A stretch of DNA of 64,000 nt from Pseudarthrobacter psychrotolerans (lineage in GTDB: Bacteria; Actinomycetota; Actinomycetes; Actinomycetales; Micrococcaceae): NCBI RefSeq assembly GCF_009911795.1, contig NZ_CP047898.1, forward strand, positions 2,418,001 to 2,482,000, given 5' to 3'. The position numbers were made by a program, and so were the translations under genes. The notes below the pieces were generated by a model. It saw only the letters and a program-made list of their open reading frames with translations, was not told the origin of the DNA and made no database searches. Positions 51,478 to 60,155 of this stretch are shown in pieces; within the stretch, counting starts at the first letter, position 1, and every line of letters starts with the position of its first letter.

Positions 51478-51540
51478 CAACGCGGGGTCAGATATAGCCG
51501 GTGCGTAGCCGCCAGATGGGCCGTATCTGACCCCGCGTTG
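51478..51540. repeat. Intergenic hairpin, CAACGCGGGGTCA family (copy 2)
   Basis: CAACGCGGGGTCAGATA pairs perfectly with TATCTGACCCCGCGTTG. Compared with copy 1, CTTA/TAAG has become GATA/TATC, so both sides changed together. It follows the CPBP protease gene by 17 bases. Confidence 0.9.
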
Positions 51541-51589
51541 CATGACGGGGGGACTATCGCCCAGCCAGCCGCCGTCGTATTTTGGTGGG

Positions 51590-52030
51590 ATGGGACTGAA
51601 CATCCAGATCGTAGTGGACAGCAAGAACCCGCATGAGCTCGCCGACTGGTGGGCGGAAACCCTGGACTGGGCCATTGAGCCACAGAACGAGGGCTTCATC
51701 CGTTCCATGATCAGCCAGGGCTACGCTACGGACGCCGAGACGTTGGTCCATAGGGGCAAACTCGTGTGGAGGACAGGACAGGCCATCCGCCCGGTCGAAG
51801 AACTCGAGGCCAAGGCACCTGCCCGCCGCATCCTGTTCCAGACGGTGCCGGAAGGAAAGACCGTCAAGAACCGCGTCCACTGGGACGTGCGCCTGGATGG
51901 CCGGGACAAGGATGACGTCCGGAAGGAACTCGAAGCCCGCGGAGCCAGCTTCCTGTGGACGGCTGGCCAGGGCCCGCTCGAATGGCACACCATGGCCGAT
52001 CCGGAGGGCAACGAGTTCTGCATCAGCTGA
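51590..52030 (+). CDS. VOC-like (glyoxalase-like domain) protein
   Basis: This 146-residue protein reads NIQIVVDSKNPHELADWWAETL at the start and FLWTAGQGPLEWHTMADPEG then EFCI at the end, the typical opening and closing of Glyoxalase_6-type proteins of actinobacteria. The substrate is unknown. ATG 51590 follows GGTGGG. The next gene, menB, begins 22 bases later on the same strand, but no link to menaquinone is known. Confidence 0.85.
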   Translation: MGLNIQIVVDSKNPHELADWWAETLDWAIEPQNEGFIRSMISQGYATDAETLVHRGKLVWRTGQAIRPVEELEAKAPARRILFQTVPEGKTVKNRVHWDVRLDGRDKDDVRKELEARGASFLWTAGQGPLEWHTMADPEGNEFCIS

Positions 52031-52051
52031 GCCGATTACTAGACTTGTCCG

Positions 52052-53017
52052 GTGAGCAACCAAATTCCCGCCAAGGTGTCCGACGTCTTTGACCCCACCC
52101 GCTGGCGCACCGTGTCCGGTTTCGACGACTTCCAGGACATGACGTACCACCGGCAGGTTGAGCGCGTGTCCACCACCGGACCAACCGGAACGGAAACCCG
52201 GGACCTGCCCACCGTCCGCATCGCCTTCAACCGCCCGGAAGTGCGCAACGCCTTCCGCCCCGGCACCGTGGACGAGCTCTACCGCGCGATGGACCACGCC
52301 CGCATGACCCCGGACGTCGCCACCGTCCTGCTCACCGGCAACGGCCCCTCCCCCAAGGACGGCGGCCACAGCTTCTGCTCCGGCGGGGACCAGCGCATCC
52401 GCGGCCGGGACGGGTACCGGTATGCCGACGGCGAGACCACGGAAACCATCGACCCCGCCCGCGCCGGCCGCCTCCACATCCTCGAGGTCCAGCGGCTAAT
52501 GCGGACCATGCCCAAGGTGGTCATCGCGGTGGTGAACGGCTGGGCTGCCGGCGGCGGGCACTCCTTGCACGTGGTCGCCGACCTCACCATCGCCTCCCGC
52601 CAGCACGGCAAGTTCAAGCAGACCGACGCCACGGTGGGCTCCTTCGACGCCGGGTACGGCTCTGCCCTGCTGGCCCGCCAAATCGGCCAGAAGTCCGCCC
52701 GGGAAATCTTCTTCCTGGCCCGTGAGTACTCCGCGGACGACATGGTCCGCCTGGGCGCCGTGAACGAGGCCGTGGACCACGAGCGCCTCGAAGAGGTGGC
52801 CCTGGAATACGCCGCGGACATCGCCCGCCAGTCACCGCAGGCCATCCGCATGCTGAAGTTCGCGTTCAACCTTGCCGACGACGGCCTGGCAGGCCAGCAG
52901 GTCTTCGCCGGCGAAGCCACGCGCCTGGCCTACATGACGGACGAAGCGGTGGAAGGAAAGGAAGCCTTCCTGGAGAAACGGGACCCGGACTGGTCCCGCT
53001 TCCCGCACTACTTCTAG
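52052..53017 (+). CDS. menB: 1,4-Dihydroxy-2-naphthoyl-CoA synthase
   Basis: This 321-residue crotonase-fold enzyme closes the second ring of menaquinone. It has the MenB-specific SFCSGGDQRIRG, the oxyanion-hole AAGGGHSLHVVADLTIAS and the SFDAGYGSALLARQIGQKSAREIFFLAREY stretch, plus the C-terminal FLEKRDPDWSRFPHY. GTG 52052 closely follows a TAGACT-like -10, so the message may be leaderless. menE and menA follow on the same strand. Confidence 0.95.
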   Translation: MSNQIPAKVSDVFDPTRWRTVSGFDDFQDMTYHRQVERVSTTGPTGTETRDLPTVRIAFNRPEVRNAFRPGTVDELYRAMDHARMTPDVATVLLTGNGPSPKDGGHSFCSGGDQRIRGRDGYRYADGETTETIDPARAGRLHILEVQRLMRTMPKVVIAVVNGWAAGGGHSLHVVADLTIASRQHGKFKQTDATVGSFDAGYGSALLARQIGQKSAREIFFLAREYSADDMVRLGAVNEAVDHERLEEVALEYAADIARQSPQAIRMLKFAFNLADDGLAGQQVFAGEATRLAYMTDEAVEGKEAFLEKRDPDWSRFPHYF

Positions 53018-53077
53018 GCACCACTTTCAAGCCGGCCGGCCTCCAGGCCCCGGCTGACTTCAAAGGCAGGACGGCAC

Positions 53078-54274
53078 ATGAATCTCGGAACCCAGACCAT
53101 CGGTCCCACGGACATCGACCCGGTGCTCAAAGCCCTGGCCGCCGCCCTCCACGGTGAGGGACCCGCCGTCGAACTTTCCGCGGGCCCCGACGGCGGGCTG
53201 GTGGTGGGACACACCGAGACGCCCGGCTGCGATGACGCCGTGGCGGTGGTCCGAACGTCCGGCTCGACGGGCGCGCCGAAGGCCACCATCCTGACCGTCG
53301 AGGCACTGGCGGCCTCATCCATGGCCACCGCCCTGGCGCTCAAGGGCGAGGGCCAGTGGCTCCTGGCGCTGCCCGTGCAGTACGTGGCCGGCGTTCAGGT
53401 CCTGGTGCGGTCGCTGTTTGCCGGCACCCGGCCGTGGGTCATGGACCTGTCCGGCGGCTTCACCCCTGAGGCCTTCACGGCCGGCGCCTTGGAGCTGACC
53501 GACAAGTTCCGTTTCACCTCGCTGGTGCCCACACAGCTCCAACGCCTCCTCGAGGCGCCGTCGCCGGAGACCCTGGCCGTCCTGCGTCGGTTCAACGGCA
53601 TCCTGCTGGGCGGCGCACCGGCGTCGGCCGGGCTGCTGGACGCTGCCCGCGAGGCGGGCGTCCGGGTCATCACCACGTACGGATCCGCCGAAACCTGCGG
53701 CGGCTGCGTGTACGACGGCGTGCCGCTGGAAGGTGTCCAGGTCCGTGTGGCGGAGGACGGCCGTATCCTGCTGGGCGGCGATACCGTTGCCGCCGGGTAC
53801 CTGGATACGCCTGAAGCGACGGACACGTTCTACGAGGAAGACGGCGTCCGCTGGTACCGCACCAACGACCTCGGCACGCTGGACGCGGACGGCCGGCTCA
53901 CCGTGCTGGGCCGCGCCGACGACGTCATCATCACCGGCGGCGTCAAAGTCTCCGCCGCGCATGTGCAGGAAGAGCTGGAAAAGTCCGACGGCGTCGCGGC
54001 GGCTTTTGTGGCGGGCGTCCCGTCCACGGAATGGGGCCAGGCCGTGGCCGCGTTCGTTGCGCTCGACGCCTCCTCCAGCGCCCAGGACTCAAGTGCCGCT
54101 GGCACCCCCACCGGGGATCACGCCGTCGTACTTAAAGAAGAATGGCACCGGCGGCTGGGTCTCCTGGCGCCGAAAGCCGTGCTGGCCGCCCCGCAACTCC
54201 TGATGCTTGCCAACGGCAAGCCGGACCGCCTGGCGATGATCGAACGGCTCAACGCTCTGCATCAGGGAAAGTAG
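53078..54274 (+). CDS. menE: o-Succinylbenzoate-CoA ligase
   Basis: This 398-residue adenylate-forming enzyme activates o-succinylbenzoate with CoA and ATP for menaquinone synthesis. The P-loop-like RTSGSTGAPKATI (about 69-81), YGSAETCGGCVYDG and GRADDVIITGGVKVSAAHVQEEL mark the family. It is shorter than E. coli MenE, as is usual for actinobacteria. It follows menB by 60 bases and precedes menA by 79, so the three probably form one transcript. Confidence 0.93.
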   Translation: MNLGTQTIGPTDIDPVLKALAAALHGEGPAVELSAGPDGGLVVGHTETPGCDDAVAVVRTSGSTGAPKATILTVEALAASSMATALALKGEGQWLLALPVQYVAGVQVLVRSLFAGTRPWVMDLSGGFTPEAFTAGALELTDKFRFTSLVPTQLQRLLEAPSPETLAVLRRFNGILLGGAPASAGLLDAAREAGVRVITTYGSAETCGGCVYDGVPLEGVQVRVAEDGRILLGGDTVAAGYLDTPEATDTFYEEDGVRWYRTNDLGTLDADGRLTVLGRADDVIITGGVKVSAAHVQEELEKSDGVAAAFVAGVPSTEWGQAVAAFVALDASSSAQDSSAAGTPTGDHAVVLKEEWHRRLGLLAPKAVLAAPQLLMLANGKPDRLAMIERLNALHQGK

Positions 54275-54353
54275 AGTAGAGCTGCACCGGCGGCCCGTTC
54301 GCGGCCGCCACCACCGTTTCATCGTTCTCCAAACCCAACACGAGGTACTGACC

Positions 54354-55235
54354 GTGGCCACAGCCGCACAATGGATCCAAGGCGCCCGCCTCCGCACTCT
54401 GCCGGCCGCCATCGCCCCGGTACTGATCGGCACCGCCGCGGCCTACGAGCTGGATTCGTTCCGCCCCGTAAATGCCGTGCTGGCCGCCCTCGTGGCGCTG
54501 CTGCTGCAGATCGGTGTGAACTACGCCAACGACTACTCCGACGGCGTCCGTGGCACCGACGAGGACCGGGTTGGGCCGCTGCGGCTGGTGGGCTCCGGCG
54601 CTGCCCAGCCGGAACACGTCAAATATGCAGCGTTCGGCGCCTTCGCCGCGGCCATGCTGTTCGGCCTGGCGCTGGTGGTGATCACCCAGAGCTGGTGGCT
54701 GATCCTGGTGGGAGTCGGCTGCGTCATGGCCGCCTGGGGCTACACCGGCGGCAAGAACCCCTACGGCTACATGGGCCTGGGCGACGTCTTTGTGTTTGTC
54801 TTCTTCGGCCTGGTGGCAACCCTCGGCACCACCTACACCCAGGCAGGCCAGGTCAACCTGCCGGCCGTGATCGGCGCGATCGGCACCGGCCTGATTGCCT
54901 GCGCCCTGCTGATGGCCAACAACGTCCGCGACATCCCCACCGACATCCAGGCCGGGAAAAAGACCCTGGCCGTACGGCTGGGCGACAAGCACGCCCGCGA
55001 AAGCTACGTGCTGATGCTCGCCGTGGCCATCCTGCTGGTGGTCATCCTGGCTCCCGGGCGGCCTTGGATGCTGATCGTGCTGCTGCTGATCCCGGCTTGC
55101 CTGATGCCTGCCTGGCTGATGATCAATGGCCGCAAGCGCAAGAGCCTCATCCCCGTGCTTAAGCAGACCGGCCTGATCAACCTCGGCTACAGCCTGCTGT
55201 TCTCACTGGGACTGGTACTCAGCCACGGATTCTAG
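54354..55235 (+). CDS. menA: 1,4-Dihydroxy-2-naphthoate polyprenyltransferase
   Basis: This 293-residue UbiA-type prenyltransferase attaches the isoprenoid tail to DHNA to make demethylmenaquinone. About eight membrane helices are present. The first Asp-rich motif is NYANDYSDGVRGTDEDRVGP (NDxxD type), and the second is NNVRDIPTDIQAGKKTLAVRLG. GTG 54354 begins MATAAQWIQGARLRTLPAAI, the usual start. It ends the men gene row. Confidence 0.94.
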   Translation: MATAAQWIQGARLRTLPAAIAPVLIGTAAAYELDSFRPVNAVLAALVALLLQIGVNYANDYSDGVRGTDEDRVGPLRLVGSGAAQPEHVKYAAFGAFAAAMLFGLALVVITQSWWLILVGVGCVMAAWGYTGGKNPYGYMGLGDVFVFVFFGLVATLGTTYTQAGQVNLPAVIGAIGTGLIACALLMANNVRDIPTDIQAGKKTLAVRLGDKHARESYVLMLAVAILLVVILAPGRPWMLIVLLLIPACLMPAWLMINGRKRKSLIPVLKQTGLINLGYSLLFSLGLVLSHGF

Positions 55236-55253
55236 GCCGAATCCAGGCGGATC

Positions 55254-55595
55254 CTAGGCCTCGGGCGCCTTCGTTTCGGGTGTCTTCGTTTCGCGTGTCT
55301 TCGGGCCGCTGTTCCGGATGGTGATGTCCGGGTGGGCGTCCAGGAGGCTGTCCTCGGCGTCGGCGTCGGCCAGTTCGCCTTCACTGCGCAGCGGCTTCGC
55401 CTTGCCGGAGAGCCGGCCGTGAATGGCGGCCGCGGCGTCGTCGCGCTGTTTCTGGAAGAAAAGGTAGCTGACCGCAAACGCGATCAGCGCTGCGCAGATG
55501 ACTGACAGCACCGCCCCCAGCTTCAGGAACATAAAAAGCACAAAGAGCGGCGCAAACAGCGCCAGCCGGATCAGGGAGTATCTCAGAAAAGCCAC
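55254..55595 (-). CDS. DUF4229 family membrane protein
   Basis: This 113-residue protein has two membrane helices (about 8-27 and 28-47) followed by FQKQRDDAAAAIHGRL, a DUF4229 hallmark, and a charged tail. The tail holds a 15-base tandem repeat (55265-55300) encoding KTRET/KTPET. GTG 55595 is used. The gene is often beside menA in actinobacteria and converges on it here. Function unknown. Confidence 0.87.
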   Translation of the reverse strand: MAFLRYSLIRLALFAPLFVLFMFLKLGAVLSVICAALIAFAVSYLFFQKQRDDAAAAIHGRLSGKAKPLRSEGELADADAEDSLLDAHPDITIRNSGPKTRETKTPETKAPEA

Positions 55596-55655
55596 GGTTC
55601 AAGTTTAGCCGCCCTGCCTGAACGCCCCCGGCCTGCGGACGATAGACTTAATGGC

Positions 55656-56069
55656 ATGCTCTTCCGTGTGGTTCTCGCCGTCGCCGTTCTCGTCATCTTT
55701 GTGTATGGCCTGGTGGACGTGATCCGCACTGACGGCCGCCTCACCCGCGGGATCTCCAAGCCGGCCTGGATCGTGGTGATGATTGTCCTTCCGGTGCTCG
55801 GCGCCATCCTGTGGCTGCTGATCGGCCGTCCGCGTGACTCAGCCCCGGTCCGCCAAACATACAGCCACCCCTCAGCGCCGGACGATGATCCCGACTTCCT
55901 CCGCAACCTGGAAATGCGCCGCCGGAACCAGACCGAAGCCGCCCGCCTCAAGAAGCTCAAGGACGACCTGGAGGCGAAAGCCAAGGCCGACGGCGGTCCC
56001 GCCGGCACCGGACAGGACAGCGCCGGTACGGGAGATGCGGACACCCACGATACCGGCGACATAAAGTAG
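55656..56069 (+). CDS. PLDc_N domain membrane protein
   Basis: This 137-residue protein has two N-terminal helices (MLFRVVLAVAVLVIFVYGLVD and ISKPAWIVVMIVLPVLGAILWLLIG) and a long charged, probably coiled-coil tail (LKKLKDDLEAKAKADG). The N-terminal part matches the PLDc_N domain, found alone in many actinobacteria and at the start of cardiolipin synthases. No catalytic HKD motif is present. Function unknown. Confidence 0.87.
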   Translation: MLFRVVLAVAVLVIFVYGLVDVIRTDGRLTRGISKPAWIVVMIVLPVLGAILWLLIGRPRDSAPVRQTYSHPSAPDDDPDFLRNLEMRRRNQTEAARLKKLKDDLEAKAKADGGPAGTGQDSAGTGDADTHDTGDIK

Positions 56070-56075
56070 GAGAAC

Positions 56076-56345
56076 ATGGCCCAGCACCCCGGCAGAGAAC
56101 CCCACTGCCTGCTGAGGCCGCCCCCGCTCCACCCGCTCCTCCCCCACGGCCCGGCCTGTCCTACGCCGCACCGGCACCCATTGTGGTCATTCCGCCGACG
56201 CCGCGGAGTGTCCGCCTGGCAAGGGGCTTCTGGCTGTCCAGCTTCGTTGCCGGCCTCACCGTAGTCATCGGATCCTTCCTCGTACCGGAGGGCGACGCCG
56301 GGCATAACGTGCTCCTCCTGTGGGGAGCCCAGCTGCTCCTGGTCC
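56076..56345 (+). pseudogene. Truncated, frame-broken membrane protein gene
   Basis: The reading frame starts MAQHPGREP at ATG 56076, right after the PLDc_N gene. One extra C in the CCCC run at 56100-56103 continues it as PLPAEAAPAPPAPPPRPGLS, a proline-rich stretch, then VRLARGFWLSSFVAGLTVVIGSFL, a membrane helix. Soon after, near 56280-56345, it runs into reversed sequence of a dynamin-like gene, so the true 3' half seems to be missing. The family is not recognised. Confidence 0.55.
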
Positions 56346-56923
56346 GTCTTCGACAGGACGCCCACCACGGTCGGGGTGATTCGCATGGCCTGGCGCAGGA
56401 ACCTGATCTCCGGCTCGGTGTATTCCTGGGACGCATCCGAAACCAGCAGCTTGGCGTCGGCCGTTGGCAACGCCGTCAGCGTGGAAAGTGTATGGGTGGA
56501 CCCCAGGCCGCCGGCCAGCAATTTGCGGGGCAGGAACACCCTTCCGCGGCCACAAGTTTCTTGGTGTTGCCCGGGTTTCCGCGCGCCGAAACGTAGGCGG
56601 CGAGTTCCCCGATGTTGATGGGCTGGCGTTCGAGGGCTGCTTCTTCGCCGGGTTCAGCGCCTGCGCGAGGCAATGGGACAGACGCCGACGCCGACTCACT
56701 TTGAATTCACCCACCACAATCACTCGGATGCTGGGATCGTTGAGCCGTCGCAGTGTCTCGTCCAGGCGTTTACGCAAATCGGCGCGCTCGCCCTCGCTGA
56801 CGATTCCGATGCCCTGTTCCACCAGATTGATCAGTTGTGCCGCCGCCGCGGGGATCGACGGCCTCGCCGGTCCCGAGGAGCCTGGGGTCGTCGCCGGACC
56901 CCCGGTCGTTGAGCTTCAGCCAC
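56280..56923 (-). pseudogene. Decayed dynamin-like GTPase (IniA/IniC type) lacking its GTP-binding motifs
   Basis: A GTG at 56923 has AAAGGA seven bases upstream. Family pieces are in order: LINLVEQGIGIVSEGERADL, RLNDPSIRVIVVGEFK, then INIGELAAYVSARGNPGN, then STLTALPTADAKLLVSDAS and RITPTVVGVLSKTD. The P-loop is cut off inside GEFK(QGKS), and the DxPG segment between LLAGGL and GSTHT is missing. Everything after SKTD is lost. One-base frame breaks at CCCCC (56899-56903) and CCC (56539-56541) add to the damage. It cannot bind GTP normally. Confidence 0.8.
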
Positions 56924-56972
56924 AGCCAGTCCTTTGCGTCAAGTCTCCTAAATGAGACGTTTGGGGTTGGCC

Positions 56973-57014
56973 GGGAGTGCCCGGCAGGAGGTTGGGCTCC
57001 AGCCGGGCACTCCC
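56973..57014 (-). terminator. Hairpin after the IniB-like gene
   Basis: GGGAGTGCCCGGC (56973-56985) and GCCGGGCACTCCC (57002-57014) form a perfect 13-base stem, 19 bases past the stop of the leftward IniB-like gene. Confidence 0.75.
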
Positions 57015-57032
57015 TGGATACCTGGGACGTGA

Positions 57033-57662
57033 CTAGAGGTTGACGTCGTCCTCGGCGTTGATCTCGGTGTTGCCGACCTCGGCGTCACGGCCCGCGTTGA
57101 CGGAGTTGTCCGTCGAGCTGTCATTTGAGTTGTCCCTGTTGTAGGAGTCCTCAATGTTGTTGGAATCGTCCATGTCGACATCGTCGCCGGCAGCCACTGC
57201 CCGGTCACCGGAAGCGATAACAGAGTCGTTGTCGAACCACTGCTCGACGTCGCCGTCGGCCCAAATGTTCTGGTTGACGGACTGGTCGGTGATGGTGTCC
57301 CGGTCATCCACCGTTGACGTGTAGGAGTAGTTGTTCACCACATTGTGCAGCTGCTGGATAGCGTGCGTGTGGTCCCCGTTGCCACCGCCGGAGAGAGTAG
57401 GAGTGACCGCGACGGCGCCGCCGCCGGTCGCAGCGCCGTTGCCGCCGGTGTTGTAGGACCGGTCGAAGGAGGACGCGTGGATCGTAATGGGTGCGTAGTC
57501 CAGGACAACGGGCAATGCCGCGTCAACGTCCGCGGAGCAGACGCCACCGAGGCCGGCGTTTTCCAGTGACCGCTCCGGATCGTCCAGGAATTCCTTCGCG
57601 GCCTCTTCGTTTCCGAACAGGCTCATAAGGAACAGGACGAGGTCGTTTGCGAGTGTAGGCAT
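57033..57662 (-). CDS. IniB N-terminal domain protein
   Basis: This 209-residue protein begins with the IniB_N-type helical domain: ANDLVLFLMSLFGNEEAAKEFLDDPERSLENAGL. The rest is low-complexity sequence rich in Asn, Asp, Gly and Ser (SNNIEDSYNRDNSNDSSTDN), like other IniB-type tails, with no membrane helix. In mycobacteria iniBAC is induced by cell-wall damage. Here the gene lies between an IniR-like regulator and a broken dynamin-like gene, the same neighbourhood. The molecular role of IniB is not established. Confidence 0.85.
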   Translation of the reverse strand: MPTLANDLVLFLMSLFGNEEAAKEFLDDPERSLENAGLGGVCSADVDAALPVVLDYAPITIHASSFDRSYNTGGNGAATGGGAVAVTPTLSGGGNGDHTHAIQQLHNVVNNYSYTSTVDDRDTITDQSVNQNIWADGDVEQWFDNDSVIASGDRAVAAGDDVDMDDSNNIEDSYNRDNSNDSSTDNSVNAGRDAEVGNTEINAEDDVNL

Positions 57663-57778
57663 TTGATGGTCCTCAAATCTTCTCTGAGCGGCGGGTCGCC
57701 CGGCGTCGCTACCGGGCTTGAATCAAACGTACGGTCCCGCCCCGGACCGGGCATCGGGTCGTTTCCCCCTATTGGCCC

Positions 57779-57794
57779 ACCCCCTGGCGGGGGT
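57779..57794 (-). terminator. Hairpin after the IniR-like gene
   Basis: ACCCCC (57779-57784) and GGGGGT (57789-57794) pair around a four-base loop, 32 bases past the regulator's stop codon and before the IniB-like gene promoter. Confidence 0.55.
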
Positions 57795-57825
57795 CCGCCG
57801 GCCGTCCTGTTGGGGGACTAGGGGA

Positions 57826-59880
57826 TCACTCCCGCAGGGGGTCTTCGGAGCCCAGGGCAAGCCTCAGCCGGACCAGCAGGTCGGAGCGGTTTTCAGCACC
57901 CAGCCGGCGGCGCATCCGGGCAATATGGTGCTCGGCAGTCCTCGGGGAAATGTAGATTGCTTCCCCGATTTCCCGGTAGGTTTTTCCTTCCAGCACCAGC
58001 CTCGCCACTTCTTTTTCGCGTTCGCTCAGCACCGAGCCGTCCGACTGGACAGTGCCGTTGCCATGATCCGCGGCAGCAACGATGCCGGCCTCGGCCTGCG
58101 CGGCGGCGTTCGCGCCGCCAGAGCTTCCCTGCGGGTGAAAGTCCCGGGCGCAGGCCAGCAGGCGCAGCATGTCCTTGCGCTCGCCTGCCCGTGCCGCGGC
58201 GTGGCCGGCAAGCCGGGCCCCTTCCCAGGGCATCCCGACGGCGTTGAGCCCGCGGGCGGCCGACTCGACCTCCGTTGCCCGGAACTTTCCGGCCAGAACC
58301 GCCACCCAGACCTTGCCGGCCACCGCCAGTACTGACGCGAGGTGGCTGTGGTCGGCTGCGCGGGCAAGCGCTGCTGCATGGGGTGCGAGATCGGCCGGGC
58401 TGTCGCTCAGCAGAGCCGCCTGGACGGCCGCCCAGTGCATGGGCACAGCCCATAGCGGTGGTTCCCCAAGGTTCTGCAGGAGCTTCCAGGCCTCGTCAAG
58501 GTACAGCGAGATCCGTCTCGTCTCGCGCAGCCGGGCGGCCGTGATAGTCAGTTCCGCCCACGGGAGGAGGCTGTACAGATCAACCGATGTGTGCAGCATG
58601 GCTTCCCGTGCGCGTTCCCACGCGAGGACGAGGCCGTGGACTTCGCCGCTGCGGCGTGCGAGACCCACTTCCAGCGCGGCGCAAAGGAATTCGTCACGAG
58701 GAACCAGTGGCCAGTGGTTGGTCTTGCAGGCCTCGTTGACGGCCAGGCGTGCTTCCTCTGGATTGTCCTGCTGCATGGCGGACCACGCCTGGAGCAGGAA
58801 CAGCCTGGGTTTGGCCGCGTTGCCTCCTTGGCCAGCAGTTGTGGCCGCGCGCACGATAGTTTCCGCGAGGTGGGGTTCGCCGCTGTGCAGTGCCACGAGC
58901 GCGGCCAGGGCACCAGGGGTGTCCGGCAGCGGGAGGGAAGTCCCCGATGCGTTCAGCATGTCGGATGCGTGGATCAGTGCCGGAAGACCTTGGTGCGGAT
59001 CCTGGGCCAGCGACTCGAGGATGCCCTGGCCCGTCTGCGCCTGTCCCACGGCCAGGAGTGTGGGCGACTCCGGAGCGGAGCCGGCCGCGAACATCGCTTC
59101 GGCACCGACGCGGTTGCCGCAGCCGATCATGGCCACCACGGCGGACGGCGCGGACGGTCCAACCCGCTCCGGACCCAGCCAGCTGTAGACGTCCGCGCTG
59201 CGGGCCAGCAGCCCTCGCTGTGCCCATACGGCGGCTGCAACGTCCACGCCGCGACGGAGATCCGGCGGGTCAGCGTACACAAGGAGCCCGTCGATGATCC
59301 GTCCGGCGGAATCCAGATCGCCCGTGGCCGAAGCAGCTTGGGCGCGGCGGGCCGCGGTGGCCAGCTCATCGGCGCCCGCCAGCAGGGCCTCATCGTACAG
59401 TTGGACGGCCAGGCCCGGATCATGTTCGAGTGCCTTGTCCCCGGCCTTTTCGAGTTCAGCGACAACGCGCTGGTCAGCGAGACCGCTGCGTGCCAAGTCA
59501 CGGGCAAGGTCGCCAAGAGGAAGGCCCTGTGCGGCGAAGCATCCCACGAGTTCGCGCTGAAGCGCGTGGACGCGCGGCGTGGGCGTTATCTTCAGAAGGG
59601 CAAGCTGGGCGGTGCCCACCACGGTTCCGTCCGGCTGCAGGAGACCGGATGCCTCTGCCCGTGCCACTAGCGATTCGAGGCCGTCCGCGCCATCGCCGGC
59701 CATTTTCCGCTCGAGCTCCTGGGGCAACGGACCGGGGAGCGTGAAACCCACCGACAAGGCCAGCAGGAGTTCGCGGACTACGGCGGTCTCACCACGAAGC
59801 TGCAGCGCCGTGAACTGGGGGCTTCCGGTTACGTCCAGCTCCAGTTCTGCCGGGGTGATGTGAGGCTTTCTTGTCACCAT
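57826..59880 (-). CDS. LuxR-type regulator of the IniR kind
   Basis: This 684-residue protein has a long helical, TPR-like region and a C-terminal LuxR helix-turn-helix (LSEREKEVARLVLEGKTYRE, about 615-684). No Walker A motif is seen, so it lacks the ATPase domain of full-length IniR or MalT. Its position next to an IniB-like gene supports an IniR-type role in envelope stress, which is an inference. ATG 59880 lies three bases after the stop of a short Hsp70-like remnant, so the two share a transcript. Confidence 0.8.
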   Translation of the reverse strand: MVTRKPHITPAELELDVTGSPQFTALQLRGETAVVRELLLALSVGFTLPGPLPQELERKMAGDGADGLESLVARAEASGLLQPDGTVVGTAQLALLKITPTPRVHALQRELVGCFAAQGLPLGDLARDLARSGLADQRVVAELEKAGDKALEHDPGLAVQLYDEALLAGADELATAARRAQAASATGDLDSAGRIIDGLLVYADPPDLRRGVDVAAAVWAQRGLLARSADVYSWLGPERVGPSAPSAVVAMIGCGNRVGAEAMFAAGSAPESPTLLAVGQAQTGQGILESLAQDPHQGLPALIHASDMLNASGTSLPLPDTPGALAALVALHSGEPHLAETIVRAATTAGQGGNAAKPRLFLLQAWSAMQQDNPEEARLAVNEACKTNHWPLVPRDEFLCAALEVGLARRSGEVHGLVLAWERAREAMLHTSVDLYSLLPWAELTITAARLRETRRISLYLDEAWKLLQNLGEPPLWAVPMHWAAVQAALLSDSPADLAPHAAALARAADHSHLASVLAVAGKVWVAVLAGKFRATEVESAARGLNAVGMPWEGARLAGHAAARAGERKDMLRLLACARDFHPQGSSGGANAAAQAEAGIVAAADHGNGTVQSDGSVLSEREKEVARLVLEGKTYREIGEAIYISPRTAEHHIARMRRRLGAENRSDLLVRLRLALGSEDPLRE

Positions 59881-59883
59881 GCC

Positions 59884-60000
59884 TCAGGCCGCCGGCTCTG
59901 TCACGATTGGCGTAGCAGTTTCCGAAGCGGTAGGCGCCGGCGCGGGCGGTTCGGCAGCTGTGAAACTGGTCCCGACGTCTATGACGAGAACGTAGTTCAT
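59884..60000 (-). pseudogene. Hsp70-like (DnaK family) gene reduced to 38 codons
   Basis: The frame opens MNYVLVIDVGTSFTAA, the first phosphate-binding strand and loop of actinobacterial Hsp70-like proteins found in ini-type loci. It then jumps directly to a proline/threonine-rich tail (EPPAPAPTASETATP) and stops. The ATPase and substrate domains are missing, so about 400 or more codons appear to be deleted in frame. The remnant is directly followed by the IniR-like gene. Confidence 0.6.
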
Positions 60001-60155
60001 GTGTACCTCGGAACAACGCAGCGAGCCGTCGGCGAGCTTCATCACAGACGAGCTTCAACCAAGGTAGCATCACCGCATGCCCGGCAACACCCTCATTCGT
60101 ACATCGATTGGCGTATTAGCTGCGGGCTGATGCGGTTCTCCGGAGAAACCCCAGT

